From Phytohabitans sp036906915 (lineage in GTDB: Bacteria; Actinomycetota; Actinomycetes; Mycobacteriales; Micromonosporaceae), in the NCBI RefSeq assembly GCF_036906915.1, contig NZ_JBAKHX010000082.1:1-33487 (forward strand): DNA of 33,487 bases, given 5' to 3'. Position numbers and translations under genes: made by a program. Positions 14,482 to 24,500 of this stretch are shown here, one piece after another. A model generated the notes under the pieces. That model saw nothing but the letters and a program-made list of their open reading frames with translations. It ran no database searches and was not told where the DNA came from. Each line of letters begins with the position of its first letter. Position 1 is the first letter of the stretch.

Positions 14482-14904
14482 GCCTCCTTCCTAAGCGTCG
14501 CAGGGTGTCCGTCGCACATGGAAATAGCCGATCATCGCCTTCGGTCATCCGGTCGGCTGATGACTCAGAACGCAACGCTGCCCAGGCGAGCCATCGGCGG
14601 TGCCTTCCTGCCTGCCATATGTCTCGCCAAGATCAGGCGTCCGGATCCGGAAGTAGCCGCGAGTAGCTCGGTGACCCGACGGCCACAGTGATGGGCGCCT
14701 CATTGAGCACGCGTACTACGAGGTGGCGCTGACCTTCCTGCTGCTCCGCCAGTACGCCGATGAAGCGCGCTTCATCGCGACACGGATGCAAACTGAGTTC
14801 GGATGGCGCGGCTCGTCACGGAAGCGGGAGCCTGGTGAAGGCGGCTGCGGCCCGTACCGTAGCGACTTCTGGATCAACGGTGAAGCGGAACTAGGACGAC
14901 CAAC
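14482..14904. other. No intact gene; unidentified coding scrap joined to transposase remnant
   Basis: From about 14690 a plus-strand frame reads 'IEHAYYEVALTFLLLRQYAD' and 'EARFIATRMQTEFG', then 'CGPYRSDFWINGEAEL', which runs in frame into the transposase remnant. It does not look like the transposase N-terminus. It may be the broken 3' part of the gene that the element entered. Nothing is recognisable between 14482 and 14690. Confidence 0.35.
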
Positions 14905-15536
14905 TGTCACCAGCCGCTGCGGCACCGCAGTAACAGCCAACTGGGACCGGCTGCACCCACGCCTGACTCGCCGCACCTGCTGGATCTGCCACCATGGCGA
15001 CCTACCTGTCATCGAGGGCACCCTAATCCGGCTCCAGGTCGAGCACCTGCCCGGCGACCGTGACCCCAAGCCGCTGTGGTTGTGGTGCTCCGCCACCGAC
15101 GCCACCGCCGCTGACATCGACCGGTGGTGGCAGTCGTTCCGACGTCGTTTCGACCTGGAACACACCTTCCGGCTGTTCAAACAAAGCCTCGGCTGGACCC
15201 GCCCGAAACTCCGCACACCCTATGCAGCGGACCGCTGGACCTGGCTGATTATTGCCGCCCACACCCAACTCCGCCTGGCCCGGCCCCTCGCCGCCGATCT
15301 ACGCCGCCCCTGGGAACGCCCTACGCCGCCCGGCCGGCTCACCCCGCCCGCGTTCGCCGCGGGTTTCGGAACATCCGCCCGACCACCGCTCTGCCAGCCA
15401 GCGCACCGAAACCCGCCAAACCCGGCCCGGGACGGCCTCCGGCTCGCGGAACCGACGACCCGCACCCCGCCACGACGTCGGCAAAACCGTCAAGCGCGAC
15501 CTGACCATCACCGCCTACAACCAGCGCGGAGGTTAG
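14905..15536 (+). pseudogene. DDE-type transposase remnant with two frameshifts
   Basis: One frame holds 'NWDRLHPRLTRR', 'RRFDLEHTFRLFKQSLGWTR' and 'AADRWTWLIIAAHTQLRLAR', the C-terminal catalytic half of a common actinobacterial DDE transposase (transp_NF041680-type as I recall it). The match continues in a second frame with 'TPPARVRRGFRNIRPTTALP' (from about 15340), then in a third with 'SRNRRPAPRHDVGKTVKR' (from about 15440) to a stop at 15536. The N-terminal half is missing and two frameshifts are present, so it cannot be active. No terminal inverted repeats were found. Confidence 0.75.
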
Positions 15537-15545
15537 AGAACAAGC

Positions 15546-16445
15546 TTAGATCTGCGGCGTGACGACTATACCGTCCACAACCGCAACCTCCTCGGCCAAC
15601 TCCGGCCCATCCTGCCCCGTACTCCCGATAATCCCCGCCGCAGTCTCCGCCGCAACCCCCCGCGGCATTCGCCGGAACAGTCGCCGGAGCAGCCTCCCAA
15701 CCGCTGACGGGCGCTTGCTGCCGGGCAGCCCGGGCGCTCCGCGCAGCACCGGGTCGCCGATCGCCGCGAACTCGTACGTCGCCGTCGCGTTGAACCGCAG
15801 GCCGGTCGGCCGGTAGCCGAACTTGCCGAGCAGCGCCCGCACCCCGGCAAGCTCCGGTGCCGTGTTCGCCTCGACGTAGATCAGCGGGCGTTCGCGGCGC
15901 AGGGTGCGGGCCGCACCGCGGAAGCACAGCACCTCCATGCCCTCGATGTCGATCTTGATTACGGCGAGCGGGTCGGAGAGCGCGGCATCCCGGAACACGT
16001 CGTCGAGCCGGCGGCAGCCGAACGAGTACGTCTGCTTGTCCATCTGGACCGTGACCTCGCCCGTCCTCTCGCCCAGACCGAATTGGTGGATCACCACCTT
16101 GTCGGCCACCTCGTTCACCGACACGTTCTCGGCGAGGATCGCGGTCACGAAGTCCAGCGGCTCGAACGAGTGGACGGCCGTGCTCGGGCAATGTTGGGCG
16201 AAGAACATGGTGTGGTTGCCGACGTTGGCCCCGATGTCGACGTAGACCCCCTTGCGGCCGAGCTGGGCGATCCGGCCCAACATCTCCGCCTCGTAGAACT
16301 CGCCGGCGCGGTGGCAGTTCGCGAGCTTGCCTCCCTGGTCATAGAACCGGGTCGTCACACCGTCGTGCTGGACCTCGAACAGCTCGCGTTTCCGGGCCTC
16401 GGCCCGAAGCGCCGCGAGGTGTTCCGCCTCGGGGTCTCCATTCAT
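15546..16445 (-). CDS. FkbM-family methyltransferase
   Basis: This 299-residue protein has a class I SAM-binding core with 'VYVDIGANVGNHTMFFAQHC' as motif I (residues about 67-86), 'VHSFEPLDFVTAILAENVSV' as motif II, and 'LAVIKIDIEGMEVLCFRGAA', the FkbM signature. FkbM proteins O-methylate sugars and polyketides. Residues about 230-299 are a variable tail rich in Arg then Gly/Ala. It is transcribed towards the dead transposase and ends 10 bases from it, so the original 3' end may have been altered. There are no obvious partner biosynthetic genes beside it. Confidence 0.88.
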   Translation of the reverse strand: MNGDPEAEHLAALRAEARKRELFEVQHDGVTTRFYDQGGKLANCHRAGEFYEAEMLGRIAQLGRKGVYVDIGANVGNHTMFFAQHCPSTAVHSFEPLDFVTAILAENVSVNEVADKVVIHQFGLGERTGEVTVQMDKQTYSFGCRRLDDVFRDAALSDPLAVIKIDIEGMEVLCFRGAARTLRRERPLIYVEANTAPELAGVRALLGKFGYRPTGLRFNATATYEFAAIGDPVLRGAPGLPGSKRPSAVGRLLRRLFRRMPRGVAAETAAGIIGSTGQDGPELAEEVAVVDGIVVTPQI

Positions 16446-16612
16446 TGATAACAGGCTAAGTAGTAGGCCTGAGGTCTGCGACCCCCGGCCGCGCTGATCG
16501 TGACCTCCGGCGCGACCATCGGCGCCGTGCTCCTGCTGGTCGTGCTGGTGAACCCGGCCAGCGCCCGCGTTCGGCGACCACGCCTTGGTTGAGGTGATCC
16601 CGAGCGCGTCAC

Positions 16613-16872
16613 ATGGCCGGACAGGGAACTCCCGGGCTGTTTGTTATTCAACGGGTCCAGACCGCCGAACGCGAACGCGACCAGGCGGTTCGCGACCGGC
16701 ACTCCGCGCAGACCGACCGGGACCGGGCCGTCGCCGCCGAGGCCAACCGCCGCGATGTCACCCGGCGACGGCTCCCTGGGCCGAGCTCATGGAGATGTTC
16801 TGCGTCGGCTGGGCGACTGCCTCCCGCATCCTCGAAGGCGCCGGCCACGTCCGTGTTGGCGAGGTGGCATGA
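16613..16872 (+). pseudogene. Frameshifted helix-rich partner gene
   Basis: The first frame gives a coiled coil, 'VQTAERERDQAVRDRHSAQT' then 'DRDRAVAAEANRRDVTRR'. Near 16775 the pattern changes frame to 'AELMEMFCVGWATASRILEG' then 'AGHVRVGEVA'. That second part ends at TGA 16870-16872, overlapping the ATG of the next gene as ATGA. The helix-turn-helix-like end suggests a small DNA-binding or sorting protein. A sequencing error could restore one frame. The intact family is not known to me. Confidence 0.5.
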
Positions 16873-17786
16873 GCCGGCGCGACGCCCGGCTCGATCGGGA
16901 TATAGCCGCATTGTTGGCGGCCAGGGCGTTCACTGAGATTCGTTACCTGGCCGGGGACGTTCGGCGCAGGTCGGAGGACAGCTCCCCTGAGGAAGATCTG
17001 GACCGCATCAGGTTCCTGGCCGATCTGTGTCACAACATGCCGGGGATCGCCCGGCCACGCCCCTGGCGGCCGTCCCGCCGGGGAACCTCCGGCAGCAGTT
17101 TTCAGCAGGCGATGGCCAAGCGGCCGATGAGCTGGAGCTGGCACACGACCGGCCCGGAGGGGCGCGCCTGGATGCTGCGCCACATCGAACAGGACGGGCG
17201 CCGCTGGACGCCACCACCGCCCTTGCGTGCTCGCGGCAAGGGCCCGTCGCCGATGACGCTGCGGCAGCGGGTGGGCGTTCTGCTGGGACGCTGGCCCGTC
17301 AGAGCCCCGATCGGACGGCACCCGCTGCCTGCGGAAGCACACTTTCTCAAGGCCCTCGACACCGGCGGAATGTGCGCTCTGTACGAAGAGGCCGGACGGC
17401 TGCGTCTGGGCCTCGGCACAGGCGGACCATGGCTGCGGGCTCACCTGGACCCCGACGGCATCCACTACCTGGTGCCGGATCCGGCGGACTACTACTGGCC
17501 GGGCAACCCGGACGGTAAGGGCGGTACGATCCGCTGGTGGCAGTGCACCGCACTTTTGCGGATGTACGACGGCGAGCGTGTCAGCGGCATGCTCGCCGTA
17601 CTCCCAGAGACCTTCACAGCGTTACCGTCGACCCTGCCGCGAAGGGAACAGCTGCGACTCGTTCATCTCGTTCGTGCTACCGAGCGAGACACCTACCTCT
17701 GGGGACGGGACCATAAGGGCGGCTGCGACCCGCAGCTCTGCGGCTACGTCCCTGAGGCCACCGGCATCCCTCCACCAGACAACTGA
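16869..17786 (+). CDS. Conserved hypothetical protein
   Basis: This 305-residue soluble protein starts at ATG 16869, inside the stop of the preceding broken frame (ATGA) and after GAGGTGG. Residues 1-65 are helical ('LDRDIAALLAARAFTEIRYL'). Residues 80-130 include 'RPMSWSWHTTGPEGRAWMLR'. The C-terminal 150 residues hold 'DPDGIHYLVPDPADYYWPGN' and a Cys/His-containing end ('GRDHKGGCDPQLCGYVP'). No family is recognised. The coupling implies that it worked with the upstream protein, so if that gene is truly dead this one may be dying too. The longer frame from 16641 is Arg/Pro-rich and unlikely. Confidence 0.7.
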   Translation: MSRRDARLDRDIAALLAARAFTEIRYLAGDVRRRSEDSSPEEDLDRIRFLADLCHNMPGIARPRPWRPSRRGTSGSSFQQAMAKRPMSWSWHTTGPEGRAWMLRHIEQDGRRWTPPPPLRARGKGPSPMTLRQRVGVLLGRWPVRAPIGRHPLPAEAHFLKALDTGGMCALYEEAGRLRLGLGTGGPWLRAHLDPDGIHYLVPDPADYYWPGNPDGKGGTIRWWQCTALLRMYDGERVSGMLAVLPETFTALPSTLPRREQLRLVHLVRATERDTYLWGRDHKGGCDPQLCGYVPEATGIPPPDN

Positions 17787-18005
17787 TAGGCAGCGGTGAC
17801 TCGCAGTCGATGCAGCCGGCCCGCCGGATGGCCGCGGGTGACCAGCACGAGCCGAAGAGACGGTCCAGGTTGGTCGATGAGCCCTCGCAGACCGTCGAGC
17901 ACGTGTGGGTCAGCAGATCGTCCAGGCGGGCACGACGTATCACCGTCGATGGGACCCGCGGCGGCGCTAGCTTCGCGGACACCAGCGCCAGGACACGGGA
18001 AGCCG
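17770..18005 (-). pseudogene. MalT/LuxR-family regulator remnant with large deletion
   Basis: The minus-strand frame reads 'ALVSAKLAPPRVPSTVIRRA' then 'RLDDLL', the start of large ATP-dependent LuxR (MalT/LAL-like) regulators. It then jumps, in another frame, to 'DPHVLDGLRGLIDQPGPSLR' then 'LVLVTRGHPAGRLHRLRVT', which normally lies 100 or more residues later. Walker A and B and the C-terminal HTH are missing. Confidence 0.7.
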
Positions 18006-18159
18006 CGGCGTGTCGAGGTGTCGCCCTCAACCCAGCCGACATGGACAGCTCCCAATGCTTGACGGCGTCGACCCAGACCCTCTTCGTCACGCTAGGCGAC
18101 ACTCGGCCCGCAGGTGCACGCGCTGCTAAATCCAGTGGGCGCCGTCAGGTGCGTGATTG

Positions 18160-18470
18160 ACCGCCGTTCACGGCGGTCCCAGAGGCAACAGCCCGGACAG
18201 GGTGCTCCCTCCACAGGTTCGACAGGCCGACAACCTCGCCGCCGTGTGGCGCCACTTCCGCTCGTACGGCGCGCGGTGGCTGGTCGTAGTTGACGCCGTC
18301 GAGCAGGCCGGGCCGGCGCCGATCGGCGGCCGTGCGGAGCAAGCTGTCCTGGCCAGTGGAACCACCTCGCCGCCGCGGTGCCGATCCCCTTCGGGGTCAG
18401 TATCAGTGCGCTGGCGCCGGCATCGGAGCCGAACGGGCGAAACAGCAGCTGACCAATTTTTCGAAGGTTA
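18160..18470 (+). pseudogene. Possible P-loop kinase-like fragment
   Basis: A plus-strand frame contains 'VLPPQVRQADNLAAVWRHFR' then 'SYGARWLVVVDAVEQAG'. It resembles the middle of actinobacterial nucleoside-kinase-like hypothetical proteins. The rest is low-complexity and I see no P-loop. This is a weak call. The remaining bases up to the LamG gene start at 18594 hold no other gene. Confidence 0.3.
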
Positions 18471-18593
18471 GGCGCCAAAGGCACCCGAGCCACGGTTCCC
18501 GGTCCCGGCCGGGGGCGGTGAAGCAGAAATGAAGCTGTTTTGAAAGTGGCGCCTGCCACGCTCTGCTCGGCCGGGATCAGGGGAGGGCGCGCG

Positions 18594-21500
18594 GTGGGGC
18601 AGATCGGGTGGGGGCGGGTGACCGCGGTCTTCGCGGCGGTGACGGTGGCGGTGACGGCCGGGGCGGCGGGCTTGGGCTGGCCCGAGCCGGTGGGTCGTGA
18701 TGGCCCCGGGCAGGACGCTGCGGGGATGGTACGGGTGGCGGAGGCGCCCGACCAGGGTTCCGCGGTGCGGGCGGCGCACGCACAGGGCAGCCGCGTGGAG
18801 GCGGTGGACCTACGTACCGAGACACGGACGGTGTATGCCGAGCCGGACGGCACGATGACGGCGGAGCTGTCCGCGCGTGCGGTGCGGGCGAGGCAGGCGG
18901 ACGGTACGTGGTCGGCGGTCGACACGACGCTGGTGCGGCGCCCCGACGGCACGGTCGGTCCGCGCGCCGCGGTCGTGGACCTGTCGTTCTCCGGCGGCGG
19001 CGCCAAGGCGCCGATGGTCCGGTACGGCAGCGAGGGCAGGTGGGTCGCGCTGGCGTGGCCGGGCCGCTTGCCGGCACCGACGCTGTCCGGAAACACCGCG
19101 ACGTACCCGGAGGTGCTGCCCGGCGTCGACCTGCTGTTGACGGCCGATGTCGACGGTTATGCGCAGCATCTGGTGGTGAAGAACCGGGCGGCGGCGGCGA
19201 ACCCGGCGGTGCGCGCCGTGCGCCTGGGCCTGCGGACCGGTGGCGTGACCCTGGAAGCCGGTCGTGACGGGGAGTTGACGGCCCGGGACGCGAAGGGTGC
19301 CGTGCTGTACGCCGCGCCGGTGTCCCGGATGTGGGACGCGGGCACGCCGCGGCGTGAGGCCACGGTTGGCGTCGCGGTGGAGAAGGGCGCGCTGGTGCTG
19401 CGGCCGGACCGGGCACTGCTGTCCGGCGCGTCGACGAAGTATCCGGTCACTGTGGATCCGGTGTGGCACACCGCGGACAAGCACCGCTGGACGTCGGTGC
19501 TGTCCGGCAATCCGGGTACCCCGTATCCCAACACCAGTGGAGCCCCGCCCTACGCCCAGGTTGGTCAGTGCTATGTGCCCAGTGGGGAGTGCAACGGCAT
19601 CGGGCTGGCGCACACCTACTGGATGTTCGACACCAGCTTCCTCACCGGTCGGCTGGTGATCTCGGCTGACCTGCAGCTCAAGACGATGTGGAGCCCGAGC
19701 TGCAACAGCCGGACGCATCAGGTGTGGCTGGCGGACGCGGCGATCCACGACGGCACGAGCTGGAGCAATAAGCCGGGCGGGATACACACTCCGGTCAACT
19801 TCACGGCCCCCGAGGTCTACGCCGGTTGCGAGGGATACAAAGACGTTGGGATCGGCGTGGCCCACCTGGTCAACCGGGGCGGCACCACCACCTTCCTGGT
19901 CCAGCCGGCGGACCGGAACGACCAGTTGGCGTGGCGCAAGTACGAGAACAATGCGAAGCTGCGGGTCAACTTCAACCGGGTGCCGGACGTACCGCGCGAC
20001 CTGCGGACCGATCCGCCGTTGACGGCGTGCCACTGGTGCGGCGGAGTGCCTTACGTGGGCGATGACAATGTGCGGCTGATGGCGACGCTGACTGACCCGG
20101 ACGGCGACCAGATGCAGTCGTTGTGGCAGGTCAAGGTCAACGGCGCGGTGTACTCGGCGCGCAGTGCGTTCCAGAACAACGGCTTCACGCATTCGTACGA
20201 CGTGAGCACCGTCAACCGGCACAATATGGCGGTCGAATGGGCGGTGAAGGCGGAGGACACCGCGCTGCACGGCGGTGGCTGGGCGAACGGCACCACGTTC
20301 GCGATCGACAAACAACCACCGGCCTCGCCACCTAGCGTCGGGGGCACGCCGTACGTGGCGGACAACCGGTGGCATGGTGGCGTGGGCGTGCCGGGCAAGT
20401 TCGTCTTCGGGGCTGCCGGGGTCACCGATGTCGACCACTACCTGTGGGGCTGGACGCAGGACCCGTCCAACAAGGTGCTCGCGAACGCGCTCGGCGGCTC
20501 GGCCGTGGTCACCCTGACCCCGCCGGGTGATGGGCCGCGGGATCTGTTCGTGCAGAGTGTGGACCGGGCCGGTCACCGCAGCGCGGTGAAGCAGTACCAC
20601 TTCTACGTACGGGCCGGCAGCGGGCCGCTGGCCCAGTGGTCGCTGGACGGCAACGCCAAGGATGAGGCGTTCCTGGGCTGGCGGGACGGCGTCGTCCAAG
20701 GCAGCGTCACGTACACGGCCGGCGCGGTTGGGCAGGCCGCCCGGTTCGACGGCTCCACCGGCTACGTCACGGCGCCCAGCGCGGTGCGGACCGACGCCAG
20801 CTTCTCGGCCTCCGCGTGGGTCAAACTGGACAGTGCCGGGTACGCGCGGGCGGTGGTGAGCCAGAGCGGCACCAGCTTCCCCGGATTCGCCATCTGGTAC
20901 CGGCCGGAGAACGGCGGCCACTGGGGCTTCGGGATGCCCAAGTCGACGGAGAGCTACCAGGGCACCGACATGGCCCTGTCCGCACAACCGGCGCAGGTAG
21001 GCGTATGGACGCACCTGACGGGCGTGTACGACGCCGCCACCAGGAAGCTGACGCTCTACGTCAACGGTGTGGCCGCCGGCACCGCACAGCGGAGCGTGGC
21101 GGACTGGGCAATCGATGGCCGGGTCCAGATCGGACGGACGATGTGGCAGGGCAGCGCCGGCGTCGACTACTGGACGGGTCTGCTCGACGAGGTGAAGATC
21201 TACGACCGCGCGGTGTCGGCCGCGGAGGTGAGCGCGGCGGTCGGCGCGGACAACGTTCAGGTCGGCCACTGGAAGTTCGATGAGCTGTCCGGCACGACCG
21301 GGCGCAACGAGGTGCCCGGCGGCGAGATGGCCGCGCTGCACGGCGACGCCGCCTTCACCGGCGACAGCGACGGCGACGGCCTGGCGGACGGCGGCGCGGT
21401 CGGCGGCGCGGTGACGCTCGACGGTGTCGGCGACTACGCCGCGACGTCCGGGCCAGCTGTGCGTACCGACCAGAGCTTCACAATCGCCGGCTGGGTCCAG

Positions 21501-24500
21501 CTGGACCAGGCGCCGAACGCCGGTAACTTCCTCAGCGCCCTGTCCCAGGACGGCAGCGCGATCAGCGGGTTCTTCCTCGGATACCGGCAGCGCGCCACCG
21601 GAGGCGGCGTGTGGGAGTTCTCCACGCCAGGATCGGACGCCGCCGGCGCCCCGGCCGGCGGTGCGGGAGTTCAGTCGGCACAGGCCGCGCAGCTGGGCAA
21701 GCCGGCTCACCTGGCCGCCGTCTACGACGCCACCGCGGGCAAGATCCGGCTGTACGTAAACGGCAGCGCCACGCCGGTCCAAGCAGACCGCGCCGACGGC
21801 TTCGACGCCCGCGGGCCGCTCGCGATCGGCCGCGGCCTCAACGGGACGCCGGGCGGCTACTGGAAGGGGTGGATCGACGAGGTCCGCGCCTACAGCCGGG
21901 CACTGTCCACCGCGGAGGTGCAAGCCATCGTGAGCCGGGACGACGTGGCGCTGGGGGAGTGGCGGCTGGACGGCAACGCCGACAGCGTCGACGGGAAACA
22001 GAATGGGACACTGGCCGGCACGCCGACCTGGACCAGCGGCCAGAGCGATGCCCCCGATCCGACCGACCGGGCCGTGCGACTCAGCGGTGCCGACCACATC
22101 GGACTGCCCAGCGAGGTGGACATCCGGCACAGCTTCGCGGTGTCCGCCTGGGCCAAGCTCGACCAGGTCGGCGGCAGCGCCACGGTGGTGTCCCAGGACG
22201 GCCCCAGCAGCAGCCTGTTCCAGCTCATGGCCATCCCGGACGGCCGCTGGTCCTTCGCGATGTCGGTCAGCGGCGCCGCCGGGGCGACCGTGAACCGGGT
22301 AGACGGTCCGGAGGCCCAGGTGGGCGTGTGGACGCACCTGGTCGGCATCTACGACGCGGGAGCGGGGCAGCTGTCCTTGTACGTCAACGGGGTCCAGGCG
22401 GGCGCGGCCAAGCCGCACCAGCAGGCCGCGTTCCCCACCGGCGGCAAACTGCAAATCGGAGCCGGCCAGTCCAGCGGCAACCGGCAGAACCGGCTGATCG
22501 GCGCGATCGACGACGTCGCCGTCTACGGCCGGGTGCTGTTTGCCGCCGAGATCCGGGCGATGGCCGGACGGGATCTGACGCTCGCGCACAACTGGCGGCT
22601 GGACGAGGGCAGCGGTGACCTTGCCGCGGACGCCGTAGGGCGGCGCACCGCAACGCTGGCCAGCAGCGGTGTCGTCCGAGTGCCGGGCCGGCTGGGTAAC
22701 GCCGTCGACCTTGACGGCAACGGCGGGCACCTCGCCACCGGGGGCGTCGACATCCGTACCGACACCGACTTCTCGGTCAGCGCCTGGGTCCGCATCGACC
22801 GCACCTGCCCGCTGACGCCCGGTCAATGGGAGTGCAAGCTCGTCGCGGTCAGCCTGGACGGCGCGGCCGGCGGGGTGAGCAAGTTCCGGCTCGGGCACTG
22901 GCGCGACAACGACCAGTTCATCGACGGCGTGTGGGTGTTCGAGATGCCAGAGCCGAACGGCGCCATCACCAAGGCCGCCGTGCGCGTCCTGCCCTCCGAT
23001 ATCGACACCTGGACGCATCTGGCAGGCGTCTACGACAAGGCCACCGGGGCGCTGGTGCTCTACGTCAACGGCACGCGCAAGGGCGAAGGTAGGATCAACG
23101 AGCCCTGGAACACCACGGGTGGCGTGCAGATCGGCCGTGGTCGCGACACGGCCGGCACAGCCGGGCAGTACTTCCCGGGACTCGTCGACGACGTGCGGGT
23201 GTACAGCGGCCGGCTGGACGACGACCGTATCAGGAACCTGTACGGTTCGTACCCGATCCAGTGTGGAACGCTCGACAAGCCCGAGCCGTGCCCGCTGCCG
23301 GCGGCGAACGGCGGGCACTGGCGGTTCGACGAGGGCGCCGGCACGGCGGTCGCGAACGCGACCGCGCCGGCCAACCCCGCGGCCATGAGCGGCGGCGCCG
23401 ACTGGACCGGCGGCCGGATCGGCGCCGCGGGCCGCTTCGACGGAGCCAGCGGGTACGCGCAGACCAGCGGCCCGGTGCTGGATGCCACCACCCCGAGCTA
23501 CTCGTTCTCGGCCTGGGTGGCGGCGGGCGCCACCACGCCCACGACGAATCAGGTCGTCCTGGCTCTGGCCGGCAACGCGAGCCCCTTCTACCTCTACCGG
23601 GAAGCCGGCGGCCGGTGGAGCGCCGCGGCGTCGGTCGGAAGCGCGACCGCGCCGGCGCTGGTCTCCGTGCGCTCCACGGAGACCGTGTGGCCCGGGCAGT
23701 GGACACACCTCGGCCTGGTCTACGACGCCGACTCGAGCCAGCTCCGGCTCTACGTCAACGGCCGCCTGTCGGCGGCGCAGACCGGTGTCTCGGCGCTGAC
23801 CGCTGGCGGGCCGCTCAGCGTCGGGCGCGGCCGCTGGGCCAACACCGATCTGTATTTCCAGGGTGTGGTCGACGACGTGCGCGGGTTCAAGAAGGCCCTG
23901 CGGGACGGCGAGATGGCCAAGGTGTACGACGACACCAGCCCGACGAGCCTGGGCAGCTGGACGTTCGACGACCGAACCGTGAACGACTCGTCGTGGCGGC
24001 AGAACCCGACCACCGCCAGCGGTGGCGTGTCCTATGTGACCGGTGCGAAGGGCACGGCGGTCGCGCTGGCGGACAAGGGCTCGGCCACCACGCGGCATCC
24101 GGGAATCGTGCCGCCCACCAGCTTCACGGTGTCCTCGTGGGTCCGGCTCACCCACGAACCGCAGGTGCAGGCGGTGGTGGCCCAAGACGGCAACCGCAAC
24201 AGCGGCTTCGCCTTGCAGTACCGGCCGGAGCTGGACACCTGGGTGTTCGGCGCGTGGACCCAGGACAGCGATGGTGCGGAGTTCCGGTACGCGCGCTCCC
24301 GGAAGGCTGCGGTGCTCGGCGAGTGGACACACCTGACCGGGGTGTACGACCACGCCGCCGGCCAACTGCGCATCTACGTCAACGGCGAGCTCACCGGGGC
24401 GCATGAGGGCGTGACCATGTACCCGGCGGTCGGCGGGCTCACCATCGGACGCGGCAAATTCGGCGGCGCCCCCGCACAGCACCTGACCGGCGAGATCGAC

